Made by a program: the position numbers and the translations under genes
The notes under the pieces: generated by a model
What the model was told of the DNA's origin: nothing
Seen by the model: the letters and a program-made list of their open reading frames with translations, nothing else
Databases searched by the model: none
Shown: piece by piece, positions 1 through 7,973 of the stretch
Layout of the letters: every line of letters begins with the position of its first letter
Position numbering within the stretch: the first letter of the stretch is position 1
Assembly: GCA_964444805.1 (NCBI GenBank)
Contig: CAYUIK010000045.1
Location: 1-37,468, forward strand
DNA from: RECG01 sp964444805
GTDB taxonomy: Bacteria; Bacillota_I; Bacilli_A; Acholeplasmatales; Acholeplasmataceae
Length of the DNA stretch: 37,468 nucleotides
Direction: 5' to 3'

Positions 1-290
1 ATCAGTGCCTTCTCAAAGGCCGCTAGACCCATCGGATCGTCTTTATGGTTGACGAGTTGATCGATTTTCCCCGTGATGGCATCAAGCGCATAAAGCACGC
101 GTCGATGTCGCTCACCGCGAACCTTTTCGATGGCCTCGTGGAAGGTGGGAGAAACCGACAAAACGACAATTTCCGATCGATAAAAGTCTTCATCCCTGCG
201 CCATAAACGGAAAAAAATCGCAGCGATCAAAGCTGCTAATCCGCTGATGACAAAAACGATCACCACGATCGACAGTGTGCCCGGTTCCAT
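1..290 (-). CDS. Membrane-anchored hypothetical protein, partial (C-terminus off the left edge)
   Basis: An open frame runs from an ATG at 290 to the left edge without a stop (about 96 residues seen). Residues 5-28 form one hydrophobic segment rich in Val, Ile, Ala and Leu, followed by an Arg-rich stretch (RLWRR). This suggests an N-terminal membrane anchor with the rest in the cytoplasm. The soluble part is charged and probably helical. A GGAAAGG-like ribosome binding site lies about 10 bases upstream of the ATG. I do not recognise the family. It is divergent from the heliorhodopsin gene, with about 260 bases between their starts. Confidence 0.6.
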   Translation of the reverse strand, partial: MEPGTLSIVVIVFVISGLAALIAAIFFRLWRRDEDFYRSEIVVLSVSPTFHEAIEKVRGERHRRVLYALDAITGKIDQLVNHKDDPMGLAAFEKAL

Positions 291-342
291 GAATATCTTC
301 AACCTTTCCGATGTCTGAAAAACGGTTATCCAATTATATTGT

Positions 343-370
343 ATCATAGATTGATGGAATGTACGTTCAA
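343..370 (-). promoter_or_regulatory. Candidate sigma-A-type promoter for the left-edge gene
   Basis: Read on the minus strand, TTGAAC (365-370) and TATGAT (343-348) are separated by 16 bases. This is a fair match to the housekeeping consensus, in the right orientation and about 50 bases upstream of the ATG at 290. A TATAAT lies at 333-338 but has no good -35 partner. Confidence 0.4.
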
Positions 371-511
371 CCTGCCCGCCAGCAAGACCATACAAAAAGT
401 CGTTATTTTTCACATCGATCGTTGAAATCGATCCATCTTTTCCCACAATGATAAAATTTAAGAAAAACGTATGATTATTCGGTGCAAAAACAACAGCAGA
501 TCGATTAAATT

Positions 512-545
512 TATGATAGAATTAAAATAGATTAAGAATTGGAGG
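512..545 (+). promoter_or_regulatory. AT-rich upstream region and ribosome binding site of the heliorhodopsin gene
   Basis: TATGAT (512-517) and TAGAAT (517-522) could serve as -10 boxes, but I see no convincing -35 at the right distance. GGAGG (541-545) sits 8 bases before the ATG at 554, which decides the start in favour of 554 over the TTG at 539. The rest of 371-511 is AT-rich and non-coding; an ATCGAT repeat pair (414-419, 427-432) is the only other structure. Confidence 0.3.
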
Positions 546-553
546 GTTTATTG

Positions 554-1363
554 ATGAAAAAAGAGATTACAGTACAAGGACTACGCAAGTTCAACATCAT
601 CATGGGTGGTATCCACCTTTTCCAAGGCGTCCTCATGATCATTTTGGGTCTGACGGTTTCGCAGTTCGGTGATTTCAAATTAAGCATTACCCAGAATTAT
701 TTGCAGTTCGTCCGGACAGGTCCCGAATCGGGCTATCTCGAACTCGCTACCTCACAGATCTTCACGCTTCCCTTTTTCGCCCTCGTGGCATCCTTCCTGT
801 TGATTTCAGCCGGCGCACACGCCCTCATATCTTTCCCGAAAAAGCTCAACGCCATGTACAACAAGGATCTCATGAACGGCATCAACAAGCTCCGTTGGTT
901 CGAATACGCACTCAGTTCTTCGGTCATGATCGTCTTGATTTCCTACCTCTTTGGTATCGCTGACATCGCATCGCTCGTTCTGATCTTCATCGTCAACGCA
1001 TCCATGAACCTATTCGGGCTCGTCATGGAACAGCTCAACTCGGGACGCGACAAGGAAAACGTCGATTGGGGTCCCTTCATCTGGGGTACGATCGCCGGAC
1101 TCGCTCCCTGGATCGCCATCATTCTCTACATGACTGGGGCAACCGCCGAAGCGACCGAACAGACACCTTGGTTCGTCTGGGCGATCGTCGGTACGTACTT
1201 CGTGGCTTTCAATACGTTCCCCGTCAACATGATCCTGCAATACTTGAAAAAAGGCAAGTGGGCGAACTATCTTTACGGTGAGCGCGGCTATATCGTTTTG
1301 AGTCTCGTTGCCAAGACCGTTCTCGCTTGGCTCGTCTTAGTTGGAGCACTCCAACCATCGTAA
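554..1363 (+). CDS. Heliorhodopsin
   Basis: A 269-residue, seven-helix retinal protein of the heliorhodopsin family, which has an inverted topology (N-terminus in the cytoplasm) relative to type 1 rhodopsins. Helices lie at about 14-36, 67-92, 112-133, 136-159, 174-195, 205-228 and 246-266, with a long loop after helix 1 as in the family. The retinal Schiff-base lysine is K254 in LSLVAKTVLAW on helix 7, with S250 four residues before it. The counterion glutamate is E117 in RWFEYALSSS on helix 3. The two conserved histidines of the retinal pocket appear as H21 and H89. All key positions known from the type member 48C12 are present, so it should bind retinal. Family members do not clearly pump ions; signalling or enzyme-regulating roles have been proposed. 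The next gene starts 60 bases downstream on the same strand. No retinal synthesis gene is in the window. Confidence 0.96.
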   Translation: MKKEITVQGLRKFNIIMGGIHLFQGVLMIILGLTVSQFGDFKLSITQNYLQFVRTGPESGYLELATSQIFTLPFFALVASFLLISAGAHALISFPKKLNAMYNKDLMNGINKLRWFEYALSSSVMIVLISYLFGIADIASLVLIFIVNASMNLFGLVMEQLNSGRDKENVDWGPFIWGTIAGLAPWIAIILYMTGATAEATEQTPWFVWAIVGTYFVAFNTFPVNMILQYLKKGKWANYLYGERGYIVLSLVAKTVLAWLVLVGALQPS

Positions 1364-1379
1364 TTCGTTTGCAAACTCT

Positions 1380-1404
1380 AGGACCGGGGCAACCCGGTCC
1401 TTTC
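1380..1404 (+). terminator. GC-rich hairpin between heliorhodopsin and the next gene
   Basis: AGGACCGGG (1380-1388) pairs with CCCGGTCCT (1393-1401) around a GCAA loop, followed by TTCATT. The stem is strong but the T-run is poor, so it may only partly terminate, leaving read-through into the gene at 1424, or it may stabilise the upstream mRNA. Confidence 0.55.
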
Positions 1405-1423
1405 ATTAAAAAGAGAGGTCCCC

Positions 1424-2401
1424 ATGTCACTTAGAAAAATTTATCGTCCGGAACTCTATCAGGGTGAAAAAAAGAAAACGAATTACTTCGAAGGCTGGTA
1501 CTTCAAACTCGTTTCCGCGGATTTGAAATACGCACTTGCCTTGATTCCGGGTATCAGTAAAAACGAAAAGGATCCCCACGCTTTCATCCAGGTGTTTCTC
1601 TCGAAAAAAGATGAGAAAACCACGTTGAAGACCGATTATATCCGCTTTTCGGACAACGACTTTCAGTTCAGCAAGGACCAGTTTTTAATCCGGATTGGCG
1701 ATAACGTCTTTACCAAAAACCACGTCAGCATAAATCTGCAAACGACATACGGACCGCTTATCGGCACATTCACGTTCAAAGGTCACGTGCCGATCGAAAC
1801 GAATCCGCTTCGTCCGAACATCATGGGTTTTTTCGGTTATTTGAACTTTATGGAGTGCTATCACGGCGTCATCAGCATGTCCCATGAAACGATGGGTACG
1901 CTTACTTTCCAAGACGAAGCAATCGTCTTCGATCATGGGAAAGGTTATCTCGAGAAAGACTGGGGAAAATCCTTTCCAAAGTCCTATGTCTGGATCCAGT
2001 GCAACCACTTCAAAAACGATCAGACGTCACTCATGTTCTCCTATGCCCATATTCCCTTTCTCGGGCGCACCTTTCAAGGTCTGATCGCGAACCTTGTCCT
2101 AGACGGCAAGGAGTACCGTTTCGCGACCTACAATGGCGCCCGGATTCTCAAGGAAGAGATTAAGAAGGATTCCGTCTATTACTTGATCAAGAAAGGCCGA
2201 TATGCGCTGGAATTGCACGCTAAAACGACGGTCCAGACCGATCTGAAATCGCCTAGAAACGGACAAATGGTCGAGTCGATCAAAGAAGGTCTTTCCGGCG
2301 ACATCGAGCTTCAGCTCTGGGACAAAAACGGCTTGATCTATTCCGATCAAGGAACGAGCGCCGGTGTGGAAATCATGAAAGACCCATCCGCTGAAACATG
2401 A
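1424..2401 (+). CDS. Tocopherol-cyclase-like family protein
   Basis: A 325-residue soluble protein with the hallmarks of the tocopherol cyclase family (Pfam Tocopherol_cycl): FEGWYFK near residue 24, a Pro-rich NPLRPNIMGFFGY segment followed by MECYHGVISM near 140-150, and GKGYLEKDWGKSFP near 165-180 followed by a W-x-QCNHF motif. Plant and cyanobacterial members cyclise prenyl benzoquinols to chromanols. Most bacterial homologues have no assigned function, and an anaerobic fermenter is unlikely to make tocopherol. There is no signal peptide. The ATG at 1424 follows AGAGAGG at good spacing. It probably shares a transcript with heliorhodopsin, so it may act on a lipid or isoprenoid linked to that protein; this is inference from position only. 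Confidence 0.82.
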   Translation: MSLRKIYRPELYQGEKKKTNYFEGWYFKLVSADLKYALALIPGISKNEKDPHAFIQVFLSKKDEKTTLKTDYIRFSDNDFQFSKDQFLIRIGDNVFTKNHVSINLQTTYGPLIGTFTFKGHVPIETNPLRPNIMGFFGYLNFMECYHGVISMSHETMGTLTFQDEAIVFDHGKGYLEKDWGKSFPKSYVWIQCNHFKNDQTSLMFSYAHIPFLGRTFQGLIANLVLDGKEYRFATYNGARILKEEIKKDSVYYLIKKGRYALELHAKTTVQTDLKSPRNGQMVESIKEGLSGDIELQLWDKNGLIYSDQGTSAGVEIMKDPSAET

Positions 2402-2405
2402 AGAA

Positions 2406-2453
2406 AATGCCTGGGACGCGAAGAAACGTTTCTTCGCGTCCCAGGCATTTTTT
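2406..2453. terminator. Strong bidirectional intrinsic terminator
   Basis: A perfect 21-bp inverted repeat (2406-2426 with 2429-2449) has a 2-base centre and is followed by TTTT. On the other strand it is also followed by TTTTCTT. It lies between two convergent operons, the plus-strand heliorhodopsin pair and the minus-strand ornithine/arginine operon, and can end both. Confidence 0.93.
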
Positions 2454-2465
2454 ATGCGTCTTCCT

Positions 2466-4826
2466 TTAATCTCTCTGATCGATCGTCTCGATCGTTTGTC
2501 GACATGTCCCGTAATCACGCGAACGAACGATGACCTCGCCTCGGCCCGGTTCTTTCGCCTTGACCCAAAACGACTGGATGCCGCCTTGAAGGGTTCTCGT
2601 TGCCGGTCCGATGCGTTCTAAATTCCCGCTTACTTCGATCGTGAAAACGTCCTTGTTGTAAAAGGCTCGCTCACCCAACCGGTTTTTCAGTTCGCAGGAA
2701 AGACGCATGACGTCATACGTGGTATCGATTACCATGTTTTCCCGGTCTTTCGAAAGCTCGATTCGATAGTGGTCGTCGTGTCCTTTTTCGATCTCGGCGA
2801 CGACTTCACCCTTGATGTATCCTTTGAACAGATAGTGTTTGGCGCGATCGCCCCACCCGCCGACGTAAGTCGTATAGAGCTTGACGAGATCGTCATACTT
2901 GAGTCGATATTTGAGCATGATGTAGGCCATTTTGATTTTCATCATGACCGTCATCTTCAACTCGTTATGAAGCATCTTGAGCATGACTTTTTTGAGCATG
3001 CGTGCATCCCGTTTGGAAAACGATTCGTGCGCTTCGATCTGATTGCCGATCAGGTCGCGAATGACGATGGGCGGAGCATCGAGTCCGGGGTAATCGGACT
3101 GTCTTGCATAGGTGCCGATCTTTTCACCGTTTTTATACATGTCCACGTAGTCGACGTTCGTCCAGATATAGATCGATTTCAGTTCACCACCCGGATGTTC
3201 TCCGATCTGCATCATCGAGGTCACGTTCATGTAGGGTTCTTTTCGTTGTGAGGCGTAAACGGCTGCCGCGTACTTGTCGTTGCGGTTGATATCCAGAACA
3301 CCGTGGTGACAGATATGGTCGTTACTGCCAAAATCATGATGGGTATGGTAATCGTTCATACACCAGCCGATCGCCCCCATCACACCATGATGTCGGGCTG
3401 CGTCGCTTAATACTTTTGCATGTCGCTTCGCCTGGTCGATGCGGTGGCGTTCACTGTCGAAGGACTTCGTCGGAAACATGTGCCCGTTGTGTTCGGTGAT
3501 CAGGTAAGGGTGTCGTGCTTTCGTCATACGCCTTTTTTTCGTGATGCCGGCGTTATCGCCCCTATGATGAAAATCATTGACGGTATAGACGTCTTCTAGG
3601 AGGTTGCTCTTGGCGAAAAAGCGTACGCCCCCGGTCGGACGCGACGTATCGATCGACTTGGCGAGTGCCGTCGTCTTGCGATAGAAATCGTCATCGTCTT
3701 GGGATTCGTTGATGCGCGTGCCGATCATGACGATGGCAGGGTGATTGTAGTCGGTAATCATGAGTGCTTCTAGATCCGTTAAGGCCTGATTTTTCCAGGC
3801 GTCATCACCGAGGTGTTGCCAGCCGGGCAATTCGGTAAACACGAGAAGTCCCCGCTCATCACAGCGATTGAGGAAGTGCTTCGAGGGGGGATAGTGCGAA
3901 CTGCGGACAATGATAACGCCGAGTTCGTCCTTTAAAATGTCGACGTCCTTTTCCTGGGCCGACTTCGGCATGGCATAGCCGACATAGGGAAACGATTGAT
4001 GGCGGTTCAAACCGCGCAGAAAGACTTCTTTTCCGTTCAAATAGAAGGCATCCCGGGATACTTTGATCTCGCGTATGCCAAAGCGCTCATAGCCGATTTC
4101 CACCCCGTCGATCGTGATGAGCATGTCGTATAGAACCGGATGATCGATCGACCAGAGATCGAGTTGGTGCGGGAAGGTGAGCTCAAGCCGTTTTTGATCG
4201 GATACGTGTTTGAACGAGGTGATTTCTTTATCGTCTTTGCACACGAAAAAGCGGATGTCGCTGCTTTCATCCGAATCCTCTTTCAAGAGATTCAAACGCA
4301 CATTGAGCGTATCCCGATCGCCATCGATCAAAACGTAATCGAGTGCGACCGGACCTGTTTCGATGAGCGTCACTTCCCGGTATATGCCGCCATAGGTCAA
4401 GTAATCGATCAGTCCGCCGAACGGCGGATGATCACCCGATTCATGACTGTCGACATAGACGACGAGATTGTTTTCGTTTTGCACGTAATCCGTCAACTCA
4501 ACCCGAAATGTCGTATACCCTCCGACGTGTTCTAAGAGCTTCGTGCCGTTGAAATGGATGATCGCCTTGGACATGACGCCTTCGAAAAGGACGAAGAGCC
4601 GTCGTCCTTTTTCGAGATCATAGGTAAACGTCTTCTGGTAGGTGAAATGCCCTTCGGTCATCGTTTCATCGAAGTAACCCGCCAAAACGTCCGTGGCGTT
4701 GTGCGGCACGTCGACAGACGTGCCATCGATCGGTTCTAAGGGTGCCTTTTCGTCATACCCTTTTTTGAACGTCCAGTCACCGTTGATCGGTGTTCGAACG
4801 ATCTTTTTCGTCACGTATCCATTCAT
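2466..4826 (-). CDS. Glycoside hydrolase family 2 (beta-galactosidase/beta-glucuronidase-like)
   Basis: A 786-residue GH2 enzyme that probably cleaves a beta-galactoside or beta-glucuronide; the exact sugar is not predictable. The order is an N-terminal sugar-binding jelly roll (about 10-155), an immunoglobulin-like domain (about 160-255), a TIM barrel (about 260-535) and C-terminal beta domains. The acid/base is E374 (GTRINESQ) and the nucleophile E445 (LITEHNGH). A helical Lys/Met-rich segment (about 602-660) lies between the C-terminal domains; I recall similar segments in other Bacillota GH2 proteins. There is no signal peptide, so it is cytoplasmic and would need imported sugars. Its ATG overlaps the arcC stop by four bases (ATGA), which places it as the last gene of the amino acid operon, an odd location for a glycosidase. 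Confidence 0.9.
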   Translation of the reverse strand: MNGYVTKKIVRTPINGDWTFKKGYDEKAPLEPIDGTSVDVPHNATDVLAGYFDETMTEGHFTYQKTFTYDLEKGRRLFVLFEGVMSKAIIHFNGTKLLEHVGGYTTFRVELTDYVQNENNLVVYVDSHESGDHPPFGGLIDYLTYGGIYREVTLIETGPVALDYVLIDGDRDTLNVRLNLLKEDSDESSDIRFFVCKDDKEITSFKHVSDQKRLELTFPHQLDLWSIDHPVLYDMLITIDGVEIGYERFGIREIKVSRDAFYLNGKEVFLRGLNRHQSFPYVGYAMPKSAQEKDVDILKDELGVIIVRSSHYPPSKHFLNRCDERGLLVFTELPGWQHLGDDAWKNQALTDLEALMITDYNHPAIVMIGTRINESQDDDDFYRKTTALAKSIDTSRPTGGVRFFAKSNLLEDVYTVNDFHHRGDNAGITKKRRMTKARHPYLITEHNGHMFPTKSFDSERHRIDQAKRHAKVLSDAARHHGVMGAIGWCMNDYHTHHDFGSNDHICHHGVLDINRNDKYAAAVYASQRKEPYMNVTSMMQIGEHPGGELKSIYIWTNVDYVDMYKNGEKIGTYARQSDYPGLDAPPIVIRDLIGNQIEAHESFSKRDARMLKKVMLKMLHNELKMTVMMKIKMAYIMLKYRLKYDDLVKLYTTYVGGWGDRAKHYLFKGYIKGEVVAEIEKGHDDHYRIELSKDRENMVIDTTYDVMRLSCELKNRLGERAFYNKDVFTIEVSGNLERIGPATRTLQGGIQSFWVKAKEPGRGEVIVRSRDYGTCRQTIETIDQRD

Positions 4827-5737
4827 GAGGAAACGATGATCGTCCCACTCTTGCGTTTGAAGGCGTCTTCGGCCCGCTCGAGTGAGGAAATGACGGATGG
4901 TCTGCCCGTTGCTGTCGTAAAGGCCATGCAGGCTTCGATCTTCGGTAACATCGAACCGGGTTTGAAGTGTTTGAGGTGATCTTTGAGTTCGTCAACGGTC
5001 ACGCGCGTCAATTTCTTCTGGTTTTCCGTGTTGAAATCCAGATAGACGTGGTCGACCGCGGTCAGAATAACGAGTTCATCGGCCCCGATGATCTCGGCCA
5101 TTTTGGCACTCGCGTGATCCTTGTCGATCACAGCATCGACACCATGATATCCCTGTTCATCCGCGACGACGGGAATACCGCCACCACCGGCGGCGATGAC
5201 GACATGGTTTTCTTCGAGCAACGCGAGAATGCTGTTCTTTTCGAGAATGTCGACCGGTTTCGGACTCGCGATGACGCGACGATAGCCCCTTCCGGCATCC
5301 TCGATCATGTCATAGCCCAATTCTTCTGTCATCTTTTTCGCTTCCGCTTCACTGTAAAAGCTGCCGATCGGCTTCGTCGGGTGTTGGAAAGCGGGATCGT
5401 TTTTGTCAACGAGAACTTGCGTAACGACTGACGTCACACAGCGACGCATCGCGCTCTTTTCGAGCATATTCACAAGCGCATTTTGAATGTGATATCCGAT
5501 GTATCCCTGACTCATCGCGCCGCATTCCGCGAACGGCATGTCCGGTGTCGACGTCGATTCATTGAACGCGAGATTGATCATGCCGACCTGAGGACCGTTT
5601 CCATGAACGATGACGATTCGATGACCTTCTTCGATGAGCGGAAGAAGCGCGTAGGCGACCGTTTTAAGCAGTTCTTTTTGTTCTCCCGGATTTTTTCCAA
5701 GCGCGTTTCCGCCCAGCGAAATGACGTATTTAGACAT
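4823..5737 (-). CDS. arcC: Carbamate kinase
   Basis: A 304-residue cytoplasmic enzyme that transfers phosphate from carbamoyl phosphate to ADP, giving ATP, CO2 and ammonia. This is the energy-yielding last step of the arginine deiminase pathway. Family motifs are present: SLGGNALGK at the N-terminus, VHGNGPQVG, AAGGGGIPV, VIDKDHASA and the C-terminal KSGTII. The start is the ATG at 5737, because the Rossmann-like N-terminal strand MSKYVISLGGNA begins there; the open frame upstream is arcB in another frame. It overlaps the end of arcB by 8 bases, so the two are probably translationally coupled. Confidence 0.97.
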   Translation of the reverse strand: MSKYVISLGGNALGKNPGEQKELLKTVAYALLPLIEEGHRIVIVHGNGPQVGMINLAFNESTSTPDMPFAECGAMSQGYIGYHIQNALVNMLEKSAMRRCVTSVVTQVLVDKNDPAFQHPTKPIGSFYSEAEAKKMTEELGYDMIEDAGRGYRRVIASPKPVDILEKNSILALLEENHVVIAAGGGGIPVVADEQGYHGVDAVIDKDHASAKMAEIIGADELVILTAVDHVYLDFNTENQKKLTRVTVDELKDHLKHFKPGSMLPKIEACMAFTTATGRPSVISSLERAEDAFKRKSGTIIVSS

Positions 5738-6752
5738 GGAACGCACCACCGATCGTTGCCAGCATGACGGCTTTGATCGTATGCATACGGTTTTCTGCTT
5801 CAGCAAAGACGACGGACTGTTTGGATTCAATCACGTCATTGGTCACTTCGAGTTCGCCGTTTTGGACGACCGGAAAGGCAGCGCCGAACGCTTCGGCGAT
5901 CTCGCGACCGAGCACGGTATCCTTGCCGTGAAAGGCGGGGAGACAATGCATGAAAATCGCTTGGTTACCGGCCGCTTCCATAATCTTTCGATTGACCTGA
6001 TAGGGTCCGAGTGCCTCGATGCGCGACCGTCTGATCGTTTCCGGTTCGCCCATGGAAAACCACACGTCCGTATAGATGACATCCTGATCCTTCGCACCCG
6101 CCAACGGGTCTTCGATGAACGCAAGAGTCGCGCCCGTTTTGACGGCGATTTCCTGACACGTATCGATCAAAGCCTGATCGGGCATGAGACCCTTCGGGGC
6201 GACACCGGTAAAATGCATCCCCATCTTCGCGCAACCGATCATAAGCGAATTACCCATATTGTTTCTCGCATCACCATAATAGGCGAGACGAATACCTTTA
6301 AGATGACCAAACTGTTCCTCGATCGTCATGAAATCGGCCATGATCTGGGTGGGATGATACGTGTCGGTCAGTCCGTTCCAAACCGGGACACCGGCGTTTT
6401 GCGCGAGCATCTCGACGTCTTGCTGCAAATAGCCGCGAAATTCGATCCCGTCATACATCCGTCCGAGTACGCGTGCCGTATCGGCAACGGATTCCTTTTT
6501 ACCCATTTGTGATCCGTTCGGTCCGAGATAGGTCGTGCTCATTCCGAGATCGGCCGCTCCCACCTCGAAGGCACAGCGCGTTCGCGTGGAATCCTTTTGA
6601 AACAGCAGACAAACATTTTTACCCACGAGATGACGGTGGGCGATCCCGGCCTTTTTTTCCTGTTTCAAGCGACGCGAAAGCGCGATCAAAGACTGGATTT
6701 CCTCGGGACTGAAATCGAGTAAAGTAATGAAATGTCTTCCTTGCAAGTTCAT
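5730..6752 (-). CDS. arcB: Ornithine carbamoyltransferase, catabolic
   Basis: A 340-residue enzyme interconverting citrulline plus phosphate with ornithine plus carbamoyl phosphate. The carbamoyl-phosphate loop DSTRTR lies at 54-59, the second-domain HPTQ at 133-136, the ornithine-binding DVWFSMG at 229-235 and HCLP at 269-272. The full set of residues is present, unlike the divergent paralogue at 28407. Its place between arcA and arcC points to the catabolic direction. AGGAG lies upstream of the ATG. The ornithine it releases is the substrate of the rest of this operon. Confidence 0.96.
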   Translation of the reverse strand: MNLQGRHFITLLDFSPEEIQSLIALSRRLKQEKKAGIAHRHLVGKNVCLLFQKDSTRTRCAFEVGAADLGMSTTYLGPNGSQMGKKESVADTARVLGRMYDGIEFRGYLQQDVEMLAQNAGVPVWNGLTDTYHPTQIMADFMTIEEQFGHLKGIRLAYYGDARNNMGNSLMIGCAKMGMHFTGVAPKGLMPDQALIDTCQEIAVKTGATLAFIEDPLAGAKDQDVIYTDVWFSMGEPETIRRSRIEALGPYQVNRKIMEAAGNQAIFMHCLPAFHGKDTVLGREIAEAFGAAFPVVQNGELEVTNDVIESKQSVVFAEAENRMHTIKAVMLATIGGAFHV

Positions 6753-6764
6753 GGTTTTCTCCTT

Positions 6765-7973
6765 TTATATGTTTTCTCTTTCGAGCGGCATGGTCATGCA
6801 TCGTGGTCCGCCACGACCTCTCGAAAGTTCGGATGATTCGATTTCAAGAACGGTGATTCCCGCCTCTTGCAAGAGACCGTTCGTCACGTGATTTCGGTCG
6901 TAGACAACGACTTTACCGGGAGCGATCGCCAGTGTGTTCGCACCGTCGTTCCACTGTTCGCGCACGCTCGTAATGACATCCGTTCCCCCACAGCGAATGA
7001 GCGTAATCGGCGTCTTCAAGTGCTTTTCAAGGACCTTTTCGAGCGTGTCGACAACCTTTTCAACGACCAGTTTTTCATCATTCGTTATTTCAAAAACGGT
7101 AAGCGTCTGTTCGATTCCGGGATGAATCGTAAACACGCCGTAATCGACTTGCGTGAATACCGTATCGAGGTGCATGAATGCTCGCATTTTGGGAATATTG
7201 AAGGCAAGTATCGTCTTAAACGTCTCCTTTGCGGCAAAGATCTGCTTGGCGATACGCTCGATCGCGCGTGGATCGGTTCGCTTGGAAATGCCGATGGCGA
7301 GGACGTCCTCGCTCAAAACGAGAAAATCACCGCCTTCGAAGTCATAGCGATCTTCCCGATTGTAATAGAACGGCATGTGCTTGCCGTAAAAACGGGGATG
7401 ATAGGTCAGGACGTACTTGGAAAAAAGCGTTTCCCTTCGTCTCGCATGCGTCGACATCCGACCGATGGCGGCACCGTTTCCGACACTGGCAAACGGGTCT
7501 CTTTGAAAAAAGAGGTTGGGAAGCGGGTCCATGAGAAAGGGATATTCGTCTTCGAGCATGTCGATGATCGAGTTCGATTTTTTCAAGTCGACGTCGTTCT
7601 TCCGGACGCCTTCGATCAGTTTGAAGACCATGTCCTTCGTATCGAGACGCTTCAAGTAGTTTTCCAGCGTATTTCTGATCGTTTCCGACTTGATCATCGA
7701 CTCGTCGATGAACGTCAGTAAAAAATCATCCTTGACTTCCGGGTGAGCGTCTAACGCTTCGGTCAGCATATCGGTCAAATAAAGCACTTCGATGCCCTCA
7801 TTCTGTAGTTTATGAACGAAGGAATCGTGCTCCCTCTGAGCGATTTTCAAATAGGGAATGTCGTCGAAAAGCAATTTCTCGAGTAAATCCGGCGTCAAAT
7901 TTTCCAATTCCTTGCCGGGACGATGAACGAGAACCGACTTGAGCTTACCGATTTCCGAACGGATGGAGATCAT
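6765..7973 (-). CDS. arcA: Arginine deiminase
   Basis: A 402-residue enzyme that hydrolyses arginine to citrulline and ammonia. It shows the family N-terminus (SEIGKLKSVLVHRPGKEL), FQRDPFA near 155, FEGGD near 214, the HLDT motif near 270 and the catalytic cysteine C392 in GGPRCMTMPL close to the C-terminus. The ATG at 7973 overlaps the stop of the alanine-racemase-type gene by four bases. It opens the arcABC block, which is here fused to the 3' end of an ornithine-fermentation operon. Confidence 0.97.
   Translation of the reverse strand: MISIRSEIGKLKSVLVHRPGKELENLTPDLLEKLLFDDIPYLKIAQREHDSFVHKLQNEGIEVLYLTDMLTEALDAHPEVKDDFLLTFIDESMIKSETIRNTLENYLKRLDTKDMVFKLIEGVRKNDVDLKKSNSIIDMLEDEYPFLMDPLPNLFFQRDPFASVGNGAAIGRMSTHARRRETLFSKYVLTYHPRFYGKHMPFYYNREDRYDFEGGDFLVLSEDVLAIGISKRTDPRAIERIAKQIFAAKETFKTILAFNIPKMRAFMHLDTVFTQVDYGVFTIHPGIEQTLTVFEITNDEKLVVEKVVDTLEKVLEKHLKTPITLIRCGGTDVITSVREQWNDGANTLAIAPGKVVVYDRNHVTNGLLQEAGITVLEIESSELSRGRGGPRCMTMPLERENI

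Noticed and set aside
539..553. TTG start at 539 for heliorhodopsin
   Set aside because: The GGAGG at 541-545 lies inside that extension and is ideally spaced for the ATG at 554; the extra residues are not part of the family.
3768..4826. Lys/Met-rich helical segment of the GH2 gene as a sign of gene fusion
   Set aside because: That segment is near codons 602-660, further downstream (about 2847-3023), and I recall similar segments in other Bacillota GH2 proteins, so it is likely a family feature.
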